DNA from: Chrysoperla carnea
Lineage: Eukaryota > Arthropoda > Insecta > Neuroptera > Chrysopidae
Assembly (NCBI RefSeq): GCF_905475395.1
Contig: NC_058338.1
Coordinates: 72,861,435 to 72,925,434, forward strand
DNA length: 64,000 nucleotides
Reading direction: 5' to 3'
Part shown: positions 47,791-59,929 of the stretch, piece after piece
How positions within the stretch are numbered: the first letter of the stretch is position 1
How the letters are laid out: every line of letters begins with the position of its first letter
Translations under genes and position numbers: made by a program
Notes under the pieces: generated by a model
What the model was told of the DNA's origin: nothing
Databases searched by the model: none
Seen by the model: the letters and a program-made list of their open reading frames with translations, nothing else

Positions 47791-50700
47791 TCATCTTTCT
47801 AAAAGAAATGATTTTAATTCCATTGGACAAATCACTTGATTTTGATTGATATCAAGTTTTTTATCAATATTAATAAAACTTAATGATGAATTGTAAACAT
47901 TTACACTTAAATTGTCTGGTATTAATGAAGATATATTGACCTGTAATTGCAAAATGATAATTAATAAATGGCATTTTTAATCAAATCAATTTTATATCCT
48001 GTGTAATATCAAGGGCAGATTCATAGAAGGGCAATCAGCGCAATTGTTTTATCCAAAAAGGTGGAAGTTAACTATTTTAAGTAGCCATATCTTAAAAAAA
48101 ATTTCAGATTTTCTCAAAGTAGTACTTAAGAAAAAAATTACAAAAATCGGACTTGATATCGTATACGAGGTATGACATCCCGGAGCAATGTCTATACAGG
48201 TAATACCTTGGAAACTTACCGAAAATGAGATTTTCATGTTTTTAATAACTATTATAATATTTAATAGCTCTAACATAAAATCCAGTTCATTTGGTGATTA
48301 GATGAGTATTTTCCAGATATCACAATAATCGTTTGGATATCTCAAAAACTATTATTTCAATCGTTAAAACGTTTGTGTATTTTTCGGGTCAAAATTACCC
48401 TATATGCCAAGTTTCATTAAATTTCGAAACAAATTTCTTGATTTTTTTTCCTCAATTTTTTTAAGGAGTATATTTATAATATATTTTTACTCCGTAAGAA
48501 AATTGCAAAAAAGCGGGACAATTTTATTTGTCTCTGATATTGATAAAAATTATTTGCTGGAGTTTTTTGACTCAGAAAATATAAAAGGTCAGTTTGACGA
48601 TTGAATGAGGGTTTCTCAGATTTCGACCAAAATCATATGCAAGGTGTGATATCTCAGAGCAATTTCAATCACTACCTCAAAAACTTCACCGTTCATTCGC
48701 AAAACATGCCCGTGTTAGTAGATAACGAAAAAAAAAACTAAAAAGCATGAAAAGTATTAAAAATATAAAATTATAATTTACTCAAAAAATACTCGTTTTT
48801 AAAAGTCTTGCATTAAAAGTTTTATGAGGAATTTATAATGTTTTTACTTCGTGTGATTTAATACCGATTATTTTTTCGACTTGGAATTCTATATTGCGTA
48901 TTAGCCCCTCTATATGTTTGTAATACGATGACTTAATTTTATAATTTAATATTTTTGAGATTTTTATTATCTAGTTAAACACAGGGTATAGAAATATTAC
49001 ACTTATAAAATAAAAAGAAAAATTTTACTTACTGCACCAGAATTACTAAGTGGAAAATTATTGAAATCATTATTTTTAAAACATGTGTTTATATTTTGCC
49101 GATGTATTATTAATCCAATATTATCTGGCTTAGATTTAGCATACACAGATGTACGAAGGAATGGTACGGATAAATCCACACCCAGACTTGTTTTTAATCC
49201 AGAAAAATTTGAATCAGGAAATGTGGCAGTTGCTTTTGTGGATATTAACGAATAAATTGGATTTAATAATGATTGTGATGCTACATGTGTATGTAGACTA
49301 GGATATCCTGCAGGATCACTATCACTGTTCATCTACAAGATTAAAAATAAATTAGTTTTAACTTCCAATGTATTTATTTTGAGCAAAGCAGGATAGGAAA
49401 GAAAAACTATACCTAACTTTCGAAAATATAATTTTTTTAAATAATGTAAATATGTCATGAATTTATGTAAAAAACTACACACAAAATTTTTTGCCATTTA
49501 CCAACGATTCTCTGATTCTATATACAATACACAGTATCCGTGCCTCATTATTCTTCTTACACCTTTCAATCCACCCCTTTGCCCCTATCACATCACCTTA
49601 TTTCTAAAGTGAAGGGCGACAAGTTGATTTAGGAAGAGTAAAAAAAAGAAAATAGGGAGAAAAGACAACTTTTTATGAGAAGGGCTTCGAGTTGATTAAC
49701 AAAGACTAAGAAAAGTGGAGGAAAGTTAAATTTGTATGAGAAGGGCCCCATAGAAGACAAAGGGCCACAAGTTGATTGAAAAAAGAAAAGGAGAGAGCCT
49801 TGGCACGGGATAATCCGGCACTAAATAAAAACATCGTATCTCAAAAAAATTTAATGTCATTTTTATATAGAAAATTTCGTATTCTTATCTAAGTAATAAT
49901 TTAAAACATTTTAAGTAAGCGCCAAATCATTGTTTAGAAAATCTCGTATTTTTATGTAAAAATGCAATTAGGAGTACTTTTCATTCTTTTTAAGATACGA
50001 TGTTTTCAATTTCCCGGCGAAATACACCTTTAAAAATAAAAATAATAGATTACCGAAAACATACAGGCAGGCCAATAAATAATTTAATGATTTCAAGAAA
50101 TTCAAGCAGACAGACAGACCGAGTTACTTTCGCATTAATAATCTAATCTAAGTACTTAAAAAAATAGATGAAATACTTACATAACAATTTGGTTGACGTT
50201 CTTCCAATAAAATTCGAAAAGTATGTTTAGTTGGTACATTATCAACAACACCTTGACCTAATCCGCGATTATCATCATGTAATAATTGACGATCTTGCAT
50301 TATTTCTAATTGTCCTTCGCGTAAGGAGCTACCACCTAATGGACCACTTGTGACTACGGTTAAACGTAAATTTGAATCTTCAATATACATTAAAGATGGT
50401 ATTGGATAATAATTCGCTTGAATTGGTAGTTTCTTAAAACGTTTTCGTTTTAAAATCTAAACAACCAAACATTAATATTTTTAGATACGCTTTCGGAAAA
50501 TTTTATTATTTCGAAATTACCTGATATCCATTAAGATCTGTGAAAAATTCATTAGTACTATTTATAAGAGTTGATAAACGCATAACCATTTCGAAATTTT
50601 TTGCTGGTCTAATATCAACAATATTTTGTATTTCTAATCCCACACTATCAGCGCCTAAAAATTGTATTATATTAATGGCAAATTAATACAGCGAAACTTG

Positions 50701-53700
50701 GTTAAATGGGACCTGGATAAGTGAGAAACCTAAATAACTGGAAGTCATGCTGAGGTCCCAACACTTTGGCACTGAATTACCTCTGTTAGTGCGACGAAGC
50801 AAACCTCTATATCTGGGATTCATTCTTTCGAATTTATTGTCATAGTTACCTATATAACTGAGACAGCGAGGGAATTAACCTCTGTAACTGAGAACTGAGA
50901 TAACAGTGTTTTGTTTGTTTACTTGTTTATTTATTCTACCCGAAAATTCCGCACTTAACTAATTATGAACTTCAATGACCTTCAGTTTAAGTACTGGGTA
51001 AGTATAATACCTCTATAAGTGAGACAAATTTGCAGGTATCTTGATGTCTCACTTAACCAGGTTTCACTGTAATTATTTAATCCAATTCGGTATATATTAC
51101 CTCCAGAGTTATAAAGTCGCACCGAATGTTTCACTAAATTCATTTCAAAAGTTATTGACGAATATATTGGTCCTTCAATAACTTTTACACTATTTGCTTC
51201 AGCTGGTATCGGTTGAGCATCCCCATTTGGTAAAAATAAATACGCTCCACTTTTTTCTTGTTCTGAAGTTACTCCATAGTTAGCAAAATCTAAATGAACT
51301 GGATATGTAGTGGTACCAACTTTAATTGCTTTTAAAAAACCATTATGTTTAAATGCCGCTGTAACACGATCATTTTTTATTGAAAAATCACTACCAATTG
51401 GAATTACTTCAATATTGTTGATAAAACCCTCCACATTAGGTATATCAAATCCATAGTTATACAGTTTTACTTTCGAAAAAATGGTTGTACTAAAAAGTAT
51501 TGAAAATTAAATTAATCCATGAACGATATAGGTATTTGAGACGACAAAACAGTCGAATTTCGGGTGTAAATATCCTCAAACTAAAATAGCTATATTGACT
51601 CTGAAAGTGTTGTGGATGCTAATATAAAAATATTTTTGAACTAACATACCTTTCGAATTCGCCTGATGACGATATTATGTAAACAGTAAGACTTAATGGA
51701 GAAATATTTGCAACAAATGCTAATTCATAATAATCATTAAATTTATTTTCGGTGAATGTAGGACTCACTTGACATTGTACAGGTTCCATTTTGGAACTAT
51801 AAACCTTAAAATAAAATAATATTCTTTTTTATTAATTACATTTTACATTTCTAATATATTACTAATTCTTCGAAAAAAATTTCACATTCTAAGCAGAGGC
51901 GGATTGCGCCTGTAGGCAGTTTTTATAAAAAAAAATAAAAAATCTATCAATAAAGACCAAAAATCAGTGGCGAAATTAATCTATAAATAGTCTTCGTAAA
52001 CGAATTTCGGGCCCGTTGTGGTGCCCTATTTCGAGAGCTCTGTGGGCAACTGCTTCTTTGCTACCCCTTAAATTCGCAACTGATTGCTGTTCATTTTTTA
52101 TAAAAATTACCGTTTTCTGCAGAAATTATTTGAAAGACTATCATCATACATTTGAATAACTTTACATAATTAATTTTATGTTTGTTCAAAAACTTCCACG
52201 TGTGCGCCCTTTTATAACCGCGCGTCTGTAGGCACGAGCCCACTTTTCCTTATAGATAGATAATCCCCCTCTGATTATCAGTTTTACAAAATTTGCATAG
52301 CACTTATTTAAATAGTAGTTTTACTCACCTTAACATAAGGGGATGTCACATAAAAGGTAACAACCTCTTTACGTGTGTGCGTTAAACTATTAAATAAAAC
52401 AACTTCTTGCGATTTTCCTGTTTTTACGTCAATTATTTTCTTTCGCGGCAAATCATTGTATACAGTACGATTATCATCAACTTCATAATAAGTGATATCC
52501 GCATTTGGAACGGTAGGTAACTGTGATAGTAAGACATTGACGCCATGTTGAATTACTCTTTGTGTGTAATAAATAGCTTTTAACATTCTAGAAAAAAACA
52601 AGAATTTAAAGACTTAAAAACTGTAACTTGTTCTTTTTCTCAATTTTGTTTCTCTAATTCATGAGAATTTCCATTTCATAAGCCCTTAATTTACCATAAT
52701 AAAGTGACCAAACAATTGCAGCAACAAAAATTGCGAAAATCCGCTAAGAGGTGCTATCTATTCACTCCGTACATGGTTTGTATTTCAGAGACTTACCATA
52801 GTAATGACACAATACTTTAATATAATTGTATGGATGAACATATAAGTCTATGGATTGGGAACTTTTACAATTTCTAATGCAAAGAGTTTAATTAATTCAA
52901 TAATTTTAATTTGAGATTTACTATACCATTTACATGTGGAGTAGTGTGAATAATAGTTTTGTTGGCCTATTTATATACAGGGTATTATTATTATATAGGA
53001 TATTACACGGTTTTTGGAAAAGTGTCTCAATTAAATTCTATAGTGCTAATAAACCACTACAATCGAAAAGTGCCATAAAACTGCATTGAAATTTTACATT
53101 TTCAAATTTCGCGCGTAATTTGACTAAAAGCTTGCCGCCATATTGCTCTATGATCATGACGTTAGTTGGCTGCGTGAACAAATGCGCTGATATTTTGTAT
53201 GTTAATTGTTTATTATTCAAACTTTTTTAGTTTACACAGCCGTATGACGTAATAACATGGCAAATTTTCCTACTGATTTTGGCTAAGCTATACCAATAGC
53301 ATATTTTTAGTTTTGTTTTCTCATATTGATTAAAATACCCTTTTGATTAAATCCACGAATTTTCCGTAAACAGTAAGTTTTGTCCGATATCTTTTTGTTT
53401 CTGAATCAAATTTAATTTACATAACCAAATTTTCTAGGAACAAAAGTTCTTAATACCACGACCTCCAATAATAAACAGATTTTTCACAAACGGGGTTCAA
53501 AAATTTGAAAAAATGTTGTTTTGACAAGAACAAAAAATTTATGTTTGAAACATAATTTGTTCGTGAGCTTTTAATGAGTTTTCGAATTTTTGGATACAGC
53601 AAAACAGATAAAAAAGTACTGTTTTTTAAATTAGGTTTAGGCCGAAAGTAGATAATAAATGAATAAGTCTCATTAAAACTTACTTCATTCCATAATCAAC

Positions 53701-56700
53701 AACTACAAAATCCTTAGCAGTTCCAGTAACACCATCATGATGTTGAAACAAGCTTAATTTTTGACGAGCTTGTGAAAGATAATTAGAAACTTGACTCTCG
53801 GATCCTAACATCCATGCAGATCCAATTTTTCCACTATTTGCAGCATAAAATGTGATTATTTCAGCCGCTCTACAAAAAAATATTTAATATTTTAGTTCTG
53901 AAAAAAAAAATATATATCAAATTTGTTACAAATACCGTAAATATGAGAGTAAAATTCGATCCATTCGTTTATAAAAAGGTCGTGATGTGTAATATCCACT
54001 CCAATAATGTTCATCACGATCGGCGTATGTAAAGAAATCACCCGATAAATTTGGAAAATCATAAACACTTCTTTCTTCACGTAATGCCGTAAAAAAATCA
54101 TTTAATGTACCAAATTGTATCTGTGAAATAATCAACTTTTAATAATATGTCTTTTAGACTAGCCCCTAGAGAAACAGAACTATAAAAATCAGTTAAATAA
54201 TAGAGGAAATGAGGATTTATCAAAAAATGTAGACCATAGGTAAAAGTATTAGTATTGTAATTTTAGCTTATTACATCAGACTAAAAACACGCCAGAAACT
54301 AGTAACTATGTGACTGATGACAAGTAATTATGGTTACTAAACTCAAGTATACTCAAGTATAGTCTACTTAAGAAAATGTTTTTGTAAAAATCATCAGACT
54401 CAAATTTTTCGAAAGCCTCAAGGAGATGTCTTTAGGTACTTAGTTACTTTCAATGTGTTTTATCTTAAGTGTAATAATCTAATCAACAAGCACTATTTTG
54501 GGATAAAGACGAACTTATTTCTAGGATGAAAATGAAGATGTTTGGTAAAAATTACGAAAGTTATAAACAATTTAATAACAAAAAAAGAGAGTGTTTGGGA
54601 TTTTCAAATCCATCGGAAACTATTAAAGATATTCGAAACTATTTAAAAAAAATATGCTTAAAGAGCAGTAAATTTGCTTAGAAATAGTCCTGCCTCTCGT
54701 AACTCTACCATCAATATTCAGTACTGTTTTTTTAGAGTTCGTAAATCCTTTTGGTACCACTTTGTGTTCGACTCTTCTCTTAAAAATTTTTCTTTTAACT
54801 GGGCGCTCCCTTGTAGCACCCTTCTCGTACGAATTTATCTTTCCCCCTTTTGACATTCCCGGGAATCGATAGAGGATACGAAGCCCCTAGGCAGTTGCCT
54901 AATCCGCCGCTGCTAATATTTATAATTTGAATTCAGGTTTGAAAATAGCGCAGAAATAAAACAATTATGCGACATATCCATTTTTTCAAATAAACAACTT
55001 TAAAAAACTCACTATAATTGAAAATAAAATACGTTATTAGCGCTATTTTCAACTATAGATTAAAATTATAAATATTCTAAAAATTATATATAATACTGTT
55101 TGAAGTTTTTTTTCTTTAAATTTCAGATATCTTTAAGATTTTTTCGAGATATTTGCAAAAAACCAAACCCCCTCTTTTCTCTTTCGTAATTTTTACCACA
55201 GCCTCTTGATTTGTGCCCGAAAAGTTGACTATACTATAAAAATTTCCTTTTCTTACTTTTTAAAAAGAATATTTAAAACAACTTACTTCAACATTCAAAT
55301 GATTATTTCTATTCATATATTGAATTAATTTTTCATAATTTTGAAATTGTTCATCCCATTCTGTGCTTCGATCATAACGAAAATCGTCACCAAGTGGAAT
55401 TAATAATACATTCGATTTATATAATTTTGATTTTTGTCGATATTGATCTAATAACATTAACGCCCTATAAAATTTATTTGTTATGAAAGAGAGACCACTT
55501 TTGATCACTAAATATATTTGAGTTTAGGCTCAGGCGCAGAATTTAATAGTCATTTCAAAACAGCTGGAATTTTCATACTCGAAAACTTCTTTTTCAGAGG
55601 AGACAGTTCTCGTTCTTGAAAATTTTAATTTTTAATTCGTTTTTAAGATTGCTGGATAAAATAATTTTTGCATATAATATCTTCTTATTTGAATATCGTT
55701 CTTAATGAATTCTCAATGAATTTTAAACTTGCCGTCCAATTAAAAATGCTCTTGAAAGAAAAGAAAAGAGGAAACAAATCCCGAGAGAAATTCATGGCTA
55801 TGAACATTTTGGCAGAGGAAAAAGTTGTTAGGCGCGACTTTGACAATATTATCTCAAATTTCCAGCCATTCTGAAATGACCCTCAAATACAACCCTAGGC
55901 CAATAAAAGCCGGAAAAAAATGTCGAAAGTGGAAAAGTGGGAAAACCGCATCGATTTTGATGAAACTTTTTGTAGCGTGCTTATAGGATCCAAAGGAACA
56001 TTCAGCCAACTTAACCTAGTCATAAGGTGGCTTAGGGTAACAGCACTTTAAATTATCATCTAGAAGGTATTTTTGATCCCCTTTCACTCCAAAATGTTAT
56101 CTAGGAGGTATTTTTGGTAGCTGATTACGAATCCGAAGTCAGATTACACGGATTCTCCCATTTCTTCCGAAAATCATGCCATTTTTGTTAAAAAATTTTT
56201 TTTTGGCACAAAAACGGTAAGCTAAGTGCTTTAAAAAAGGTATCAATTTTTGGCTAAAAATGGCATTATTTTCGGAATACGTAGTAACACGATCAGTTAT
56301 GACGCTAAATACTTAGTTTTCCGTTTTTGTGCCAAAATGTGGTAATTCGGGTCTAAATTGACACGATTTTTGGAATACGTGACAAAATTTGACCCTCTGC
56401 CCTTTTCTGACTAGGTTAAGTTGGCTGAATGTTCCTTGGGGTGCTATAAATACGTTACAAAAAGTTTCATTAAAATCGGTGCCGTTTCCCAAAGTTTCCT
56501 ATGCATTCCGGCTTATTAGTTGTACTATTACTTACTCTACACGATGCGATAATTCACAAAATTTAAGATCCCTATATTTTTTTTTTGTCTAATTATGTAA
56601 CATAACAAATTACCTTTTATCAACATTCGCGTTTGTGATACGTTGTGGTGGTACACCCCACGGACACGATAAACCCAAACCAGGTAAACGTAGAAAATCA

Positions 56701-59700
56701 AATTGACAACATACTTTAGGATCAGGTCCACATGTGTGTGGTATATCGTAGCTGTAAAATGGCATCATATGTGTAAATAATTCGTTACTTCCATGTTGAT
56801 CCCACATTTGACGCCAGCGAAATTCAAGTTGTTGATTTAGTGCAAGTTCTTTTTTCACAGAATAATGTATACGTTGTATCACTAAATTATTTAAACCAGC
56901 TTGTTTTAATAAATATGCCATTGTGGGTGATTCCCCGAATGGATCTATGGTCCAACCATTATGTGGTGTTATATTTAAATTTTGTTGTAACCATTGATGA
57001 CCTTCGGTTAATTGTAATACCATATTTTGCCAATGTGTATTTGCCTCGTCATTCATTACCCAACCACCCGTTACAATTTCTATTTGTCCAGATTGCACGA
57101 GACTGAAAACATTAAAAACAAGTGAAGAAACAAGCTAATCTAGTTAAATTATGAAGGGTAGAACTAAGGAGAATCATGATGTGCTTAACTTTTCACCCAG
57201 TTCCAGACCATGTCTTTATACAGACTTTATAGAATAAAGGAATCGATTCTTCTTGGTCAAAATGCGACGGTTTTTTAATCGGAAATCTTCTCCATGTTGA
57301 GATGCCCAGATCTGTAACTCGAAAGGTTATGGTGGTGCACGTATCAGTATCTTCTCAGATAGTCAGGCCACCTTTCGGGCTCTTGAGGCAAAAAGATTTC
57401 AATCGAGGGAGTCTATGAATGCTTCGAGAAGCTGAATCATCTGGCACTTGACAACACGGTTAGGCTGATATGGATACCGGGTCACTCTGACGTTAAATGG
57501 AATGAAGCAGCAAACTCTTGACACTAGATGGTAGTCTCAATCGCCCCTTTCACCTGAGCCTGCCATTCCTACAGCAAGATGATTGATTACTGGGACTTTG
57601 CGCAAGTCATGCGACTGGCCAAACTGTATAATCACAGCTAGGTCATTCGACTGTGCTCGTCTGAAATTTATTATAGCACAGTTGAGAAGGGTGGTGGGAC
57701 TCTTGACAGGACACTGTCGATTAAACTTTCACCTTCATAGCATAGATATCTCTAATGATCCTTTGCCCCCTACCATAGATGTTATTTGCCTACAGAAATC
57801 AGCAGGGCGTCGAATTCATAATGTTCGTGTTCGAAACCTTAGATCCATCAATCCTAGGAGATATCTCGGCAGAGAAGCTGTTGGCTTTCTGTGTGGCGTC
57901 TGACCTCGGCAGAATCCTATAGCTTCATCTGATTTTAATAGCATCTAACCAAAGGATAATCATTTTGTATTGGTGACAAATTAAAAAAGTGTAAAGCGGT
58001 AGGCAGAAAAAGGTATTTGATGTGAACTTCTCTAACAACTTTTTTAGATCTTAATCTTATTACTTTGTATTTGATGTGAACTTCTCTATCTTTCTCTAAC
58101 AACTTATTTAAATCTTTATCTTACTCTTAATACTTTGAGCATTTCTTTTAAAACTTACACTTTTGCTACAGCACTAATTCTATCACTTGCTAACGTTGCG
58201 CCACCAATTTGACGCATTCGGGCGAATACTTGTTCATACGTGAAAGCACTCAGTAGTGCTAGTGTAATGCGAAAAGTTACATCTTTCAGGGGCGTATAAT
58301 CGAAATACATATAAATATTACTTACTTTTTAAATCGTGTTTTAACTTCATATGGTATTTGATCCCACCATAATTTCAAAAACGATACTTCAGCCCATATG
58401 AATTTACGACGTTTTATCAATTTCTCCATCATATTATCAAAAATAAATTTGGTACGTGTTCTAAAGTATTGTTCAAATGTTTTTAGCCAACCTTTAAAAA
58501 AAATATTTTTAAATTATTTTGGGCTTATTTTGAAGTGGAATGTTGTATTGTATTTATATATTGTGGAAGAATGAAAAAACAAGCCAGAAGGCCAGAAATA
58601 TCATTCATCCATCTAGGTAGATAAATTGATAGACTCTTACGTCAATGTGAACGCCCACTCAGAGCCCGAACATCAAAACTCCAGATAAATTATGGCAAGC
58701 CCTTCCATTTTACAAGTTGCCTTAAGTTTGTTCATTTTTATACCATGCATATATGTAATATGCAAGGTATACTAAGTTTAGTCCCAAGTTTGTAACGCTT
58801 AAAAATATTGATGCTATGGACAAAATTTTGGTATAGGTGTTTATAAAATCACCTAATTAGTCTATTTCCGGTTGTCCGTCCGTCCGTCCGTCCGTCTGCG
58901 GGCACGATAACTCAAAAACGAAAAAAGATATCAAGCTGAAATTTTTACAGCGTACTCAAGACGTAAAAAGTGAGGTCGAGTTCGTAAATGAGAAACATAG
59001 GTCAATTGGGTCTTGACCTATTACCATCTTGTAAACCGTTAGAGATAGAACAAATATTTAAATGTAAAAAATGTTCCTTACCAAAAAATAATCAACTTTT
59101 GTTTGAAATATTTTTTCGTAAACATCACTGTTTACCCGTGAGGCCGCAAATTAGGCGTAAATTGTATAGTATGTATTATATAAATTGTATATGTATGTGC
59201 AATGTGATGGAGTAATCAACACTAGCTATACATGGTATTTCAACAATTAACTCAGTCAATTGTTTGTTTTCACTTGTATACTCTAAATTGACTACGTATA
59301 AAACTGACCTGGATCATTATGCGAATGTGGCACTATAAATACTCTTAATTTGTGATGCGCATTCCAATCCTGTTCATTATACTCTATTCGAAACCCTTGT
59401 TTCCATGCACCTCCATCAATATTATCAAATTTTAATTTTTCGTACATTTCTAACATCTATAATGTATAATTTTAAATCGACATTAGAGTAGATGTTAATA
59501 TTATATATAAAGCAATATAATCACCTGAATATCTGTATGTGAAGACTGAACTAATAATGGACAACTTCTATTTGAATCATCATTTAATTGATCATATTTA
59601 AAATCATCATTGATTTTTAAATCTGTTAGCTTTTCTGCCGGTTTCAATTTTTCAATTACATTTTTAATTGCACCAAATTGCTCATTGTGCTGATTTAAAT

Positions 59701-59929
59701 TATCTTCTAAACGTTTTAATCGATCATCAAAATGTAGCCATTTATTCTAAAAAGTATTATCATATGTTTAAACATATATTTTAATTTTTTGCTATATTTG
59801 CTCAATACATACATCTTGATAAATATCTCGTTTTTGGGGAAATGTTAAATCAGTCATTAAATATAATGTAATACATCCAAAAAGTATTGTTACAGTGCCA
59901 AAAACGGCAATATTTTGACGAAATTTCAT
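47791..59929 (-). CDS. alpha-Man-IIa-like: Golgi alpha-mannosidase II (GH38)
   Basis: Trims the two outer mannoses from GlcNAcMan5GlcNAc2 in the Golgi, committing N-glycans to the complex/paucimannose route. Fifteen exons on the minus strand: 59929-59813, 59746-59525, 59456-59309, 58491-58326, 57102-56614, 55464-55287, 54120-53936, 53869-53684, 52587-52329, 51804-51650, 51489-51101, 50654-50521, 50456-50181, 49332-49033 and 47940-47791; 3,354 nt, 1,117 residues (fly enzyme about 1,108). It is a type II membrane protein: short tail MKFRQN, then a hydrophobic anchor (residues 7-26) and a coiled stem. Zinc ligands: His159 and Asp161 in PHSHNDPGW, and His546 in [12 protein letters not shown]. The nucleophile is Asp271 in [37 protein letters not shown] and [20 protein letters not shown] are also intact. 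The end VICPMEL matches the fly C-terminus. It looks functional. Confidence 0.96.
49837..50014. repeat. Imperfect palindrome in mannosidase intron 13
   Basis: AAAACATCGTATCTCAAAAA on the left pairs with TTTTTAAGATACGATGTTTT on the right, and CATTTTTATATAGAAAATTT with its inverted counterpart further in. About 180 bp, non-coding, probably a worn MITE. Confidence 0.55.
50689..51069. repeat. pogo/Tigger-like MITE with TA duplication
   Basis: The left end CAGCGAAACTTGGTTAA and the right end, in reverse complement CAGTGAAACCTGGTTAA, are inverted, each flanked by TA (50,687-50,688 and 51,070-51,071). Internal repeats of AACCTCTATAACTGAGA-like text are typical of this group. It is 381 bp without transposase, and lies in a mannosidase intron only about 30 nt from an exon acceptor/donor region (exon 51489-51101). 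Confidence 0.8.
51894..52273. repeat. Probable hAT MITE in a mannosidase intron
   Basis: The left end CAGAGGCGGATTGCG and the right end, in reverse complement CAGAGGGGGATTATC, are inverted. The 8 bases outside are ATTCTAAG and ATTATCAG, a plausible but worn target duplication. A related end (CAGCGGCGGATTAGGC in reverse complement) sits alone near 54,900. Confidence 0.5.
55901..56518. repeat. Foldback element, about 120-nt arms
   Basis: The left arm (CCAATAAAAGCCGG...AAACTTTTTGTA...GGAACATTCAGCC, AACTTAACCTAGTCA) pairs with the right arm (TGACTAGGTTAAGTTGGCTG...TTACAAAAAGTTT...CCGGCTTATTA). A second inner pair (GGCACAAAAACGG/CCGTTTTTGTGCC) stiffens the loop. It lies in the intron between mannosidase exons 5 and 6. 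Confidence 0.75.
57190..57960 (+). mobile_element. LINE fragment, RNase H and 3' part, subfamily 1
   Basis: A second, more decayed copy of the sequence at 22,520-23,320. Shared blocks: GAATCGATTC.TCTTGGTCAA, TGCCCAGATCTGTAACTCGA, GATAGTCAGGCC, TCTTGACAGGACACTGT and GATTTTAATAGC. No open RNase H frame remains. It lies in the intron between mannosidase exons 4 and 5, opposite to the gene. Confidence 0.8.
58155..58310 (-). CDS. Unidentified 51-aa open frame in mannosidase intron 4
   Basis: Not recognised. The frame starts at an ATG 16 nt inside the intron ([13 protein letters not shown]), continues [37 protein letters not shown] and stops. Its base composition is clearly richer in G and C than the intron around it, and its wording looks protein-like. 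It is not part of the mannosidase: exon 4 joins exon 5 smoothly (KTRFKK to [10 protein letters not shown]) as in the fly protein. A donor-like GT/GTAAGT overlaps its end, so it could be a cassette exon, an inserted gene piece or chance. Confidence 0.3.
   Translation of the reverse strand: MYFDYTPLKDVTFRITLALLSAFTYEQVFARMRQIGGATLASDRISAVAKV
58735..59275 (+). repeat. Interspersed repeat family R, copy 4 (fullest)
   Basis: Has both ends of the family: a left edge TATACCATGCATATATG and a right edge with ATACATGGTATTTCAAC, so ATACCATG/CATGGTAT form short inverted ends. It then runs through CAATTAACTCAGTCAATTG. A CCGT tetramer run (five units) sits near 58,880. It lies in the intron between mannosidase exons 3 and 4. 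Probably a non-autonomous DNA element of about 540 bp. Confidence 0.8.

Noticed and set aside
49061-49255. 64-codon plus-strand frame over mannosidase exon 14
   Set aside because: Antisense shadow of a coding exon.
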